A stretch of 64,000 bases of DNA, taken from NCBI GenBank assembly GCA_027313705.1, contig DAHVDE010000118.1, positions 158,979 through 222,978 of the forward strand, given 5' to 3'. The translations under genes and the position numbers were made by a program. This DNA is from Actinomycetota bacterium (GTDB taxonomy: Bacteria; Actinomycetota; Actinomycetes; Streptosporangiales; Streptosporangiaceae). Of the stretch, positions 1-8,244 are shown piece after piece (position 1 is the first letter of the stretch; every line of letters starts with the position of its first letter). A model generated the notes under the pieces. The model was not told where the DNA came from. It ran no database searches and saw nothing but the letters and a program-made list of their open reading frames with translations.

Positions 1-1465
1 CTATCTGGGCAAGCACATCCGCTACGAGGTTTCCGGCCGCGCGGTCAGCGACCTGCGCCACGATCTGCTCGGCCATGTTCTTTCCCTTGGCCAAGGCGAA
101 GCGGACGAGGCCTCCGGCGGGCACGCGCTGACCAGGCTCACCTCTGACTCGGCCGGGCTGCGCGGCGTCATCAACGGCGGGTTCGGCGAGATCGTCAATC
201 AGGCGCTGATGGCCGTCGTCCTGCTCGTGGTCTGCCTGGTGCTCGACGTCAGGATCACCTTGATCGCCTTGATCCCCATGATCGTGGCGGCCGTGCTGAG
301 CATGCGCATCCAGTTCCGCCTGGTCAGGGTCTTCATGGAGATCCGCGGCCACTTCAGCGCCCTACTGTCCGGCGTCGTCGAGTCGCTGGCCAACGCACCC
401 GTCATCAAGGCGTTCGGCCGCGAAGCGCACTCGGAGGAAAAACTCGGCGGCATCAACGAGGTCATGGCGCAGCGTCGCCGCGAGATGCGCATGCGGCATG
501 GTGCCTACAGCTCGGTGACCAGCTTCATCAACGCCCTGCCGATGCCGGTCACGCTCTGGTTCGGTGCCAGGGCCGTTTCAGGAGGGCAGATCAGCATCGG
601 AACGCTGGTCGCGCTCTTCGCGCTGGTGATGATGCTCCAGATGAGCGTGCACATGATCACCATGGATGCCAACGGCGTGCTGCACGGCATGGTCAACGGT
701 GACCGGCTGCTCCGCCTGATGAACGCTCCGCCCGCGCTCCTGGCCGGCGGCGAGGGCAGGCAAGCGCCGCCGCTGACCGGGCGGCTGAGCGCCGAGGGCA
801 TTCGCGCCGAGATCGGCGGCCGGGCCGTGCTGGACGGTGTCGACCTCCGGGTCGAACCTGGCGAGTTCGTCACGATCACCGGCCCGACCGGCGGCGGCAA
901 GTCGGTGCTGCTCCAGATCCTGGCCAGGCTCAGCGACCCGGCGGCGGGAAAGGTGCGCTACGACGACATCGACGCGGCCGACCTGGATCCGCAGTCGCTG
1001 CGGCAGCAGGTACTCTGCCTGCCCCAGCGGCAGTGGATCTTCCGCGGCACCGTAGGCGACAACATTGCCTTCGTCCGCCCGGACGCGAGCCAGAGCGAGA
1101 TTGGCGCGGCGGCGGCGCAGGCCGGCATCGGGCACCTGCCGCTTGACCGCGAGCTCTCCGGGGGCGCGGCCGATCTGTCGGCTGGCGAGCGGCAGCGCGT
1201 GGGCCTGGCCAGGGCGCTGCTCGTCTCCCCTGTGATCCTCCTGCTCGACAATCCCACGGCCAACCTGGACGGCGAGACCGAGGCGAGGTTCATCGACACG
1301 CTGCTCGAGCTGCGCAGCACGAGAACGCTGATCGTCGCCACGCAGCAGCCAGCACTCGCCAGGCACGCGGATCGCGTGGTGACACTCGTGGACGGCAGGA
1401 TCAGCGGGCCGGAAGCTACCGGCCTCATAGCGGCCATGAGCACGGGAAGGACAGCCAATGACTGA
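1..1465 (+). CDS. ABC exporter half-transporter (TMD+NBD), 5' truncated by window edge; degenerate NBD
   Basis: Frame open from base 2 (YLGKHIRYEVSGRAVSDLRHDLLGH...). Walker A GPTGGGKS, signature LSAGERQRVGLARALL, Walker B LLLDNPT (N in place of catalytic E). Confidence 0.93.
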   Translation, partial: YLGKHIRYEVSGRAVSDLRHDLLGHVLSLGQGEADEASGGHALTRLTSDSAGLRGVINGGFGEIVNQALMAVVLLVVCLVLDVRITLIALIPMIVAAVLSMRIQFRLVRVFMEIRGHFSALLSGVVESLANAPVIKAFGREAHSEEKLGGINEVMAQRRREMRMRHGAYSSVTSFINALPMPVTLWFGARAVSGGQISIGTLVALFALVMMLQMSVHMITMDANGVLHGMVNGDRLLRLMNAPPALLAGGEGRQAPPLTGRLSAEGIRAEIGGRAVLDGVDLRVEPGEFVTITGPTGGGKSVLLQILARLSDPAAGKVRYDDIDAADLDPQSLRQQVLCLPQRQWIFRGTVGDNIAFVRPDASQSEIGAAAAQAGIGHLPLDRELSGGAADLSAGERQRVGLARALLVSPVILLLDNPTANLDGETEARFIDTLLELRSTRTLIVATQQPALARHADRVVTLVDGRISGPEATGLIAAMSTGRTAND

Positions 1466-3371
1466 CGCGGCGCTGCCGCGGGTGACCCCGGTCGCCAGCG
1501 ACATCGGGATGACGCTGCGCACCATCGTCCGGCGTTTTGCTCCCTATCTTCGGCCGAACAAGGTCGTCTTCACCGCCGCTTTGCTGACGACGGTGCTCTA
1601 CACAGTGCTCGGCCTGTTCGAGATGTACACGATCATGATCGGGATCAGCTACATCGTGGTGGGGAACATGGTGGCGATCAGCGCGATCGCACTCCAGCTC
1701 GTCGCGATCGCGCTCGCGCTCAGCTTGCTCAGGCTGGTGAATACGGCCGTCACCGTCCGGCTCAACCAGCGCATGACGGTCGCGATCCGCCAGGACCTGA
1801 TCAGCCGCCTGCACCGGCTTTCGCTGAGCACGAACGGCGAGCAGATCAGCGGCGCCTGGATGTCCAAGGTACTGTTCGAGGCCGACAGGTTCCGCGACTT
1901 CCTGACCAGCCGCCTGCTCGGCATACTGCACAGCGTGGTCTGGTTCGTCGCGGTGGCGATCTTCCTGCTGAGCATCAGCCCCAAGGTCACCGCGCCGACG
2001 CTGGTGGCGCTGCCGCTGATGGCGTATATCGCATTCCGCCGGGTGCGCAGCATGTCAGGCGAATGGCAGCAGCAGCGCGAGGAGTGGGACCACGTCGTCG
2101 GCTACCTGACCCAGCGCCTCGAAGGCACGCCGGACATCCGCGCCTTCGGCAGGGAAAGAGCCGTGCTCGCCGAGTTCGACGCCCTCGCCGAGAGATACCG
2201 GAAAATCCACACCGGCCTCGCGCAGCGGCGCGTGAGCCTGGCGTCCTACCTTGACTTCTGCGTGTACATAGCCCTGGCGCTGCTGATCTTCTTCGGCGGC
2301 CTCCAGATCGAGCATCAGGGCACGCTCGGCAACAGCTTGTTCTTCAGGTTCGCGGCCGGCATGATGCCGATGACATGGGCGCTGCTCGGGGCCAACTCCA
2401 TGATGGCTGCGATGGGGATGGCCAGCGGCGCGGCACTGGCGGCCGGCACGCTCGCCGCCTTCGTGCTGTTCACCAAGCGCATGCTGAACCCGGTACGCGA
2501 CATTTCGCATCAGCTCGGCGAGTTCGCTGACCTGAAGGTCTCCACCGGCCGGATTCTCGACATCCTCGACCTGCCGCCAGAGAGCGTGCAAGGCGCGACC
2601 CTCGGCGCGGTATCAGGGCACATCGAATTCGAGCACGTCAGCTTTTCCTACGCCCAGGGCACGCCGGTGCTGCGTGACATCAGCCTGGAGATCTCGCCTG
2701 GCGAGCACCTCGCGATCGTCGGGCCGACCGGGGCGGGCAAGAGTTCGCTGGTCCAGCTTCTGGTGCGCTACTACGAGCCCGACAGCGGCACGATCAGGCT
2801 GGACGGTCACGACCTTGCCTCACTCGCGCCGCCGAGCGTCCGCGCCAACGTCATCGTGGTCGCGCAGGAAGCCCAGTTGTTCGCGGGCACGGTCATGGAG
2901 AACATCAGGTTCGCCCGGCCGGAGGCCAGCGACGACGAGGTGATCGCCGCCGCCAGGGCGGTCGGAGCTGACGAGATCATCTCGGCGCTGCCCAAGAGCT
3001 ATGCGACCCAGGCGGGCGACCGGGGCACCAGGCTGTCCGTCGGCGAGCGCCAGCTTGTCGCGCTGGCCCGCGCCATGCTCGCCGACCGCCAGATCGTGGT
3101 GCTCGATGAAGCCGTCTCGAGCGTCGACCCGGCCAGGCAGCTCGCGGTCCTTGCCGCGACCCGCAAGCTGCTGGCCGGACGGACCGCCATTGTCGTCGCG
3201 CACTGGCTTGACCTGGTGCGCGAGGCAGACCGGGTGGTCGTTCTCGACCATGGCCGGATCGTCCAGGCTGACACGCCAGCACGGCTGCTGGCCGGTCCTG
3301 GCCGGTTCACCGAGCTCTGGACGGCGCAGAACAGGCCCGCAGGCGGAGAAAGGACCACGTCCGATGGCTAA
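1458..3371 (+). CDS. ABC exporter half-transporter (TMD+NBD), canonical NBD
   Basis: Walker A GPTGAGKS, signature LSVGERQLVALARAML, Walker B IVVLDEA, H-loop VVAHW. Overlaps the preceding ABC gene. Confidence 0.95.
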   Translation: MTDAALPRVTPVASDIGMTLRTIVRRFAPYLRPNKVVFTAALLTTVLYTVLGLFEMYTIMIGISYIVVGNMVAISAIALQLVAIALALSLLRLVNTAVTVRLNQRMTVAIRQDLISRLHRLSLSTNGEQISGAWMSKVLFEADRFRDFLTSRLLGILHSVVWFVAVAIFLLSISPKVTAPTLVALPLMAYIAFRRVRSMSGEWQQQREEWDHVVGYLTQRLEGTPDIRAFGRERAVLAEFDALAERYRKIHTGLAQRRVSLASYLDFCVYIALALLIFFGGLQIEHQGTLGNSLFFRFAAGMMPMTWALLGANSMMAAMGMASGAALAAGTLAAFVLFTKRMLNPVRDISHQLGEFADLKVSTGRILDILDLPPESVQGATLGAVSGHIEFEHVSFSYAQGTPVLRDISLEISPGEHLAIVGPTGAGKSSLVQLLVRYYEPDSGTIRLDGHDLASLAPPSVRANVIVVAQEAQLFAGTVMENIRFARPEASDDEVIAAARAVGADEIISALPKSYATQAGDRGTRLSVGERQLVALARAMLADRQIVVLDEAVSSVDPARQLAVLAATRKLLAGRTAIVVAHWLDLVREADRVVVLDHGRIVQADTPARLLAGPGRFTELWTAQNRPAGGERTTSDG

Positions 3372-3792
3372 CCGACATCATCGCGCGCTTGCGGTGCTGC
3401 CTGTGCTTGCCGCGCTGCTCCTGGGCGGCTGCGCCAGCGCCCGCGCGGGCAGCACCGGCACCAAGTCCGCTAGCTGCAACCTGCGCCGCAGCGCCGGCTC
3501 AGACACCGTCACCTTGACGACAGCGTGCCCGGCTGCCGCCGGGTCGACGACGACCATCACCATCACCATCACCAGCAGCACCGGGCAGCCTGTCACCGGC
3601 GCGGCCGTCACGCTCAAGTCGATCATGCCGTCCATGGGGATGTCCAGCGACGTGATCAGCGCGCTGCCGCACGGCGACAGCTATCAGGCCAGCGTGCTGT
3701 TCGGCATGTCAGGCACCTGGAACGTCGCGGTGACCATCGTGCCGCCTGGCTCAGGGCCGAAGGATGTTCGGTTCGCGGTCAAGGCCGGATAA
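3364..3792 (+). CDS. FixH/YtkA-like lipoprotein
   Basis: MANRHHRALAVLPVLAALLLGGCAS lipobox, then a beta-rich domain (TITSSTGQPVTGAAVTLKSIMPSMGM...GTWNVAVTI). Overlaps the upstream ABC gene. Confidence 0.7.
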   Translation: MANRHHRALAVLPVLAALLLGGCASARAGSTGTKSASCNLRRSAGSDTVTLTTACPAAAGSTTTITITITSSTGQPVTGAAVTLKSIMPSMGMSSDVISALPHGDSYQASVLFGMSGTWNVAVTIVPPGSGPKDVRFAVKAG

Positions 3793-3811
3793 CCGGATGA
3801 GAGGACCGCGG

Positions 3812-5059
3812 ATGACTGCACAGGACAACGGTCTGGTCGGGCGGCGGGCGGCCGCCCTGCCCGCCTCTGCGACCGCTTCGCTCGACGCCAGCATCAAAGA
3901 CCTCGCGGCCGCCGGGCACGACATCATCAACCTCACCTCAGGCGAGGTGGACTTCGACACGATAGCGCAGGCCAGCGCCGCAGGAATCGCCGCTATCGAA
4001 TCAGGGTTCACCCGCTACACGGCGGCGGCCGGCACCGCGCAATTGCGCCAGGCGGTCGGCGACTGGCTGGCGCGACGGCACGGCACCAGCTACGGAGCAG
4101 ACCAGGTCGTCGTCGCCAACGGCGCCAAGCACGCGCTGTTCAACGCGTTCATGGCGCTGCTCGACCCTGGAGACGAGGTGCTGCTGCCCGCGCCCTACTG
4201 GGTGAGCTTCCCGCACCTGATCACGCTTGCGGGCGGGTCCCCTGTCGTGGTGCGGGGAAGGGCGGAGAACGGGTTCAAGATCACCCCCGGCGACCTCAGC
4301 CAGCACCTGACCGGACGCACGAAGGTGCTCGTGCTGAACAATCCCGTCAATCCGACCGGCGCCGTCTACCGCAAGGACGAGCTGGAGGCCCTGGCCGACC
4401 GAGCCGCCGGTGCTAATTTGCGGATAATAAGTGACGAGATCTATGCCGAGCTCGCGTATCCGCCGGCCACCTTCACCAGCCTGGCGAGCATCAGCCAGGA
4501 CGCCATGAGCCGCACGGTGACGATCAACGGGGTGTCGAAGACCTTCGCGATGACCGGCTGGCGGATCGGGTACGCGGCCGCGCCTCTTGCGGTCGCCAAG
4601 GCCATGGCGGCGATCCAGAGCCATGCCGCGTCCGCGCCGTCCGCCATCTCCCAGCGGGCCGCGCTTGCGGCCCTCACCAGCGAGGGGGTAGTCGCGGAGC
4701 TCGACCGCAGGCGCGCCAGCCTGGACAGCAGGCGTCAGGTTCTGCTCGGCGGCCTGCGCGGCGTGCCTGGAATCGGTGTCCCGTTCGAGCCGGCCGGCGC
4801 CTTCTTCGTCCTGGCCGGAGTCGAGGCAAGCTACGGACCGCGCGGCGACGGCACCGTTATCGGCTCGGCGGCGGACTACGCGCGGCACCTGCTCGAGCGT
4901 GAACTGGTCGGCGTCGTGCCAGGCGAGAGCTTCGGTGCCCCGGGGTACGTCCGCATCTCCTATGTGGCGGAGGAGACGCGGCTGCGCGAGGCCATCGGGC
5001 GCCTGCGGCGGTTCGCCGCCGCTGCACCGCAGTCTTCCGCCATGGTCACGCCGGGCTGA
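3812..5059 (+). CDS. PLP-dependent class I/II aminotransferase
   Basis: NPTGAVYRKDEL, ISDEIYAELAY and SKTFAMTGWRIGYAAAP motifs. Confidence 0.93.
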   Translation: MTAQDNGLVGRRAAALPASATASLDASIKDLAAAGHDIINLTSGEVDFDTIAQASAAGIAAIESGFTRYTAAAGTAQLRQAVGDWLARRHGTSYGADQVVVANGAKHALFNAFMALLDPGDEVLLPAPYWVSFPHLITLAGGSPVVVRGRAENGFKITPGDLSQHLTGRTKVLVLNNPVNPTGAVYRKDELEALADRAAGANLRIISDEIYAELAYPPATFTSLASISQDAMSRTVTINGVSKTFAMTGWRIGYAAAPLAVAKAMAAIQSHAASAPSAISQRAALAALTSEGVVAELDRRRASLDSRRQVLLGGLRGVPGIGVPFEPAGAFFVLAGVEASYGPRGDGTVIGSAADYARHLLERELVGVVPGESFGAPGYVRISYVAEETRLREAIGRLRRFAAAAPQSSAMVTPG

Positions 5060-5063
5060 CCCG

Positions 5064-6080
5064 ATGGAGATCCGGTCCCTGGACGGCCTGGCCGTGGCAC
5101 TTGTCGACGCTGACGAGGCGCTGAGCACCAACTGGCACTCCTTCCGCGGGCAGGCAGACGTCGCCCGCGTCATCATGCCGCCGCGGCGGCGCAGGACCGA
5201 GCTGGCGGAAGCCGGGTTCCTGGCCAAGCCCGCCCGGCTGACCTGGATCGCCGCCTGCGGCGCGGATCAGCGGTCCTTTCTCGCCACGCTGACCGGACGT
5301 GCCCGCCGTAACCTGCATGTGGCTGGCCTGCAGGCGGAGGCTGACCAGGTCAGGTTCAGCCTGGTCGAGCCCGTCACCCCGGCGCTGCTTACCGAGTTCC
5401 TCGGGCTATACCAGGCCCAGGTCAAGGCAATGCGATATGGCGTAGCCATCGCCTCAGAACACCGGGATCGCCTGCTGTCAGGGCAAACGCGCTACTACGC
5501 CGTGACAGGCCGGGTGGCAGGAGAGCTAGTCGGGGCGTGCCTGGCTGAGGAACTTCCCGGTCAGGACACCGTCCGCCTGCGCTTCAGCGCGGCCGATCAG
5601 GTCCGTCAGCGCGGCAGCCTCGCGCCGCTGCTTTACCTGGAAGCGATCGCGATCGCCAGGGAGAAGGGATACCGGCGCGTCAGCCTGGGCACAGACCCGA
5701 ACCTGTTCGGCCATCTGGTCAAGCCCGGCCTGTTTGCCTTCAAATGGCGACTTGGCTTTACGGCCATCCCTTCGCAGGACTTCATTCCCGGTGACGGCTT
5801 CGACGAGGCCGACCTGATCATCAGCACGGCCCGGCTGGTAGAACCCGTGCTCTTGCTCTCGCACGAGGCGCAGGTCCGGCCTGGCGCCGCCGGCCATTGG
5901 CGGCTGCGCGCCGAGTTGTTCAGTTCAGAGCCTGCGACCGACACGCGGCCTTACGCGGCCCCCTTTCTCGCTGGCCTGCGGCTGCACAGAATGCGCGCTC
6001 GGGCCGGCCTCCCGCGCGGCCTGGAGGCCGCAGCGATCGGCTCGGCCGCTGCACATGCCGTTATCGACGGTAATCTATGA
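5064..6080 (+). CDS. GNAT/FemAB-like acyltransferase
   Basis: MEIRSLDGLAVALVDADEA...; GNAT-like C-terminal half (LLYLEAIAIAREKGYRRVSLGTDPNLFGHLVKPGLFAFKWRLGF). Starts 4 nt after the aminotransferase. Confidence 0.6.
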   Translation: MEIRSLDGLAVALVDADEALSTNWHSFRGQADVARVIMPPRRRRTELAEAGFLAKPARLTWIAACGADQRSFLATLTGRARRNLHVAGLQAEADQVRFSLVEPVTPALLTEFLGLYQAQVKAMRYGVAIASEHRDRLLSGQTRYYAVTGRVAGELVGACLAEELPGQDTVRLRFSAADQVRQRGSLAPLLYLEAIAIAREKGYRRVSLGTDPNLFGHLVKPGLFAFKWRLGFTAIPSQDFIPGDGFDEADLIISTARLVEPVLLLSHEAQVRPGAAGHWRLRAELFSSEPATDTRPYAAPFLAGLRLHRMRARAGLPRGLEAAAIGSAAAHAVIDGNL

Positions 6081-6116
6081 CCATGGCGAGCGACGGCTGA
6101 TAGATCGGGGACGGAC

Positions 6117-6449
6117 ATGACGACTGCGGCATCGTGCTGCTCGGCCCTGGTACGAGAACCGATCAGCGCGGCCCAGGCCAGCGAGCTAGCTGTCACGCTC
6201 AAGGCTCTCGGCGACCCGGTCAGGCTGAGGCTGCTCGGCCTGATCGCGGCCAGCGACGGCGGTGAGGCATGCGTCTGCGACCTGACCGCGGCGTTCGACC
6301 TTGCTCAGCCGACTATCTCGCACCATCTGAAGGTGCTGCGGCTAGCCGGTCTCATCAACGCCGAGCGCCGTGCGAGCTGGATGTATTACTCAGTTGTTCC
6401 TGGCGCGCTCAAGGCGCTCACGACCGCGCTCGACAACGCCGGCGCCTAA
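6117..6449 (+). CDS. ArsR-family transcriptional regulator
   Basis: Winged HTH (LGDPVRLRLLGLI...QPTISHHLKVLRLAGL) with the metalloid-site motif CVCDL typical of ArsR. Confidence 0.93.
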   Translation: MTTAASCCSALVREPISAAQASELAVTLKALGDPVRLRLLGLIAASDGGEACVCDLTAAFDLAQPTISHHLKVLRLAGLINAERRASWMYYSVVPGALKALTTALDNAGA

Positions 6450-7847
6450 TTCCGGCGCCAGGGTCAGCGCGGCCTGCATGCTCCAGGCCTGGGCCGCGAG
6501 CTGGACCGCGTCCCACGGGCTGCCCAGCGGCGGGGTGTAGGACAGGTCGAGTTCGCTCAGCCCGGCTACGGTCATGTGGTGATGGATCGCCGTCGCCGCG
6601 ATGTCGATGCGCTTGGCGACCTCGGCTTGCCGGTGACCGTAAAGCTGCATGCCGAGCAGCCGGCCGGTGACGCGATCGCCGGTGACGCGCATGGCGATGC
6701 GATGGCTGCCGGGGTAATAGGCCTTGTGATCGTCTGCCTGCGCGCTGATAGTGAACGGGTCGTAACCTGCCTTGGCCGCTTCGTGGTCACGCAGGCCGGT
6801 GCGGGCCACCGCCTGGTCGAAGATCTTGACAACCTGGGTACCGAGACTTCCGGCGAACTTGCGATCTCCGCCGAGGGCGTTCTCGCCGGCGACCCTGCCC
6901 TGCTTATGCGCGGTCGTGCCCAGCGGCAGGTACGTCTCGCCGAGCAGGCGGTGATAGGTGACGACGCAGTCGCCCGCAGCGTAGATGCCGGGAAGGCCCG
7001 TCCGCATCTGCCGGTCGACCGCGATGGCATGACCGGGCCCAAGGGCGGCTCCGGCCTGCGCCGCAAGGGTCGTATCCGGCCGCACGCCGACCACGACCAG
7101 GACCACGTCGACGTGGCGGGTCAGGGTGCCGCCGGCGGTCGTGGTGGCCTCGACGCTCAGCCTGCCGGGCGAGCCGGCCGCGGCGAGGCTGATGCGGCGG
7201 GCGGTGGTGCCGGTAAGAACCTCGACGCCATGGCTGGCGAGCTCGCCGTGCACGCGGCTGCCGAGTTCCGCGTCGACCGTGGGCAGCACCTCGGGACGCT
7301 GTTCCATCTGCACGACCGCCAGCCCGCGGCTGGTGAGTGCCTCCGCCATTTCCAGGCCGATATACCCGGCGCCCACGATCAGCGCCGAGGCGGGCTTGTC
7401 ACGCTCCAGCGTGCGCATGAGCGCGAAAGTGTCATCCATGGAGTGCACCACATGGACGCCATGTGCATGGCCTAGCTGGTCAAGGCCGCTGATCGCCGGG
7501 CGCAGCGGAAGCGCTCCTGTGCCGAGCACGAGCCGGTCGTAGCTGACCAGTTCCTCGCTGCCGTCGGCGGTGGTGACCAGTACCTTGCGGTCACGGACAT
7601 CGACCCGGCGTGCCCTCGTGTCAAGCCGCAACCGCATGCCTGCCGCCTGGAGATCACCGGCGGTGCGGTGGGCCAGGCTGGTCCACGGGCCAACCTCGCC
7701 CGCGACGTAATAGGGGATACCGCAGATGGAGAAGTTCGGGTAAGCGTCAGCGACTATCACCGTGGCGTCAACGTCCGCGCGCAGCTCCTTGGCGCGGAGT
7801 GCGGCGCTGATCCCGGCGTCGCTGCCACCGATCATGACCAAATGCAT
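6390..7847 (-). CDS. FAD-dependent pyridine-nucleotide disulfide oxidoreductase (CoA-disulfide reductase/NADH oxidase-like)
   Basis: MHLVMIGGSDAGISAALRAKEL; PNFSICGIPYYV; GAGYIGLEMAEAL; GIYAAGDC. Confidence 0.92.
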   Translation of the reverse strand: MHLVMIGGSDAGISAALRAKELRADVDATVIVADAYPNFSICGIPYYVAGEVGPWTSLAHRTAGDLQAAGMRLRLDTRARRVDVRDRKVLVTTADGSEELVSYDRLVLGTGALPLRPAISGLDQLGHAHGVHVVHSMDDTFALMRTLERDKPASALIVGAGYIGLEMAEALTSRGLAVVQMEQRPEVLPTVDAELGSRVHGELASHGVEVLTGTTARRISLAAAGSPGRLSVEATTTAGGTLTRHVDVVLVVVGVRPDTTLAAQAGAALGPGHAIAVDRQMRTGLPGIYAAGDCVVTYHRLLGETYLPLGTTAHKQGRVAGENALGGDRKFAGSLGTQVVKIFDQAVARTGLRDHEAAKAGYDPFTISAQADDHKAYYPGSHRIAMRVTGDRVTGRLLGMQLYGHRQAEVAKRIDIAATAIHHHMTVAGLSELDLSYTPPLGSPWDAVQLAAQAWSMQAALTLAPELGAGVVERGRERLERARNN

Positions 7848-7897
7848 CTTTGGCTACCCCCCTGGGCCCGGCCAGTCTGTTCGCCGTCACATTCATC

Positions 7898-7945
7898 GAC
7901 AACTGTCTATATAGATCAGCCTGCCAGGCTATATAGACCGTTGTC
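7898..7945. promoter_or_regulatory. 17-bp inverted repeat (1 mismatch), candidate operator upstream of the oxidoreductase
   Basis: GACAACTGTCTATATAG (7898-7914) and CTATATAGACCGTTGTC (7929-7945), 14-bp spacer. Confidence 0.65.
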
Positions 7946-8244
7946 AACATACTGGTCCTTGGGCTGGTAGAGAGCGGCGGAACTGCCGGCGAACGCCCCC
8001 GTAGCCGGACTGCCCGCCGAGACTTTGCCTGCGGGGTTGTAAGCATAGAAGGGGTCAAACGAGTTCCCGCCATCGAGCCATGGGTAGGCCGAGATCGCCG
8101 TCGGATTGAGGGACCAGGTGGCCGGCACGGCGAGCGTCACCCCGGAAACCCGCTTGCGGCAACTCGCTGGGCCGCCCAGGCAGGCGCGGACCTGGAATGG
8201 CGCGATGTCAAGATCGTCGTCAGCGATCTGAAGCAGGTAGGTAA

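Noticed and set aside
578-1525. 315-aa reverse ORF
   Set aside because: Shadow ORF opposite the ABC exporter gene; low-complexity R/H-rich translation typical of antisense frames in high-GC DNA.
4001-5227. 408-aa reverse ORF
   Set aside because: Antisense to the aminotransferase, which has clear family motifs.
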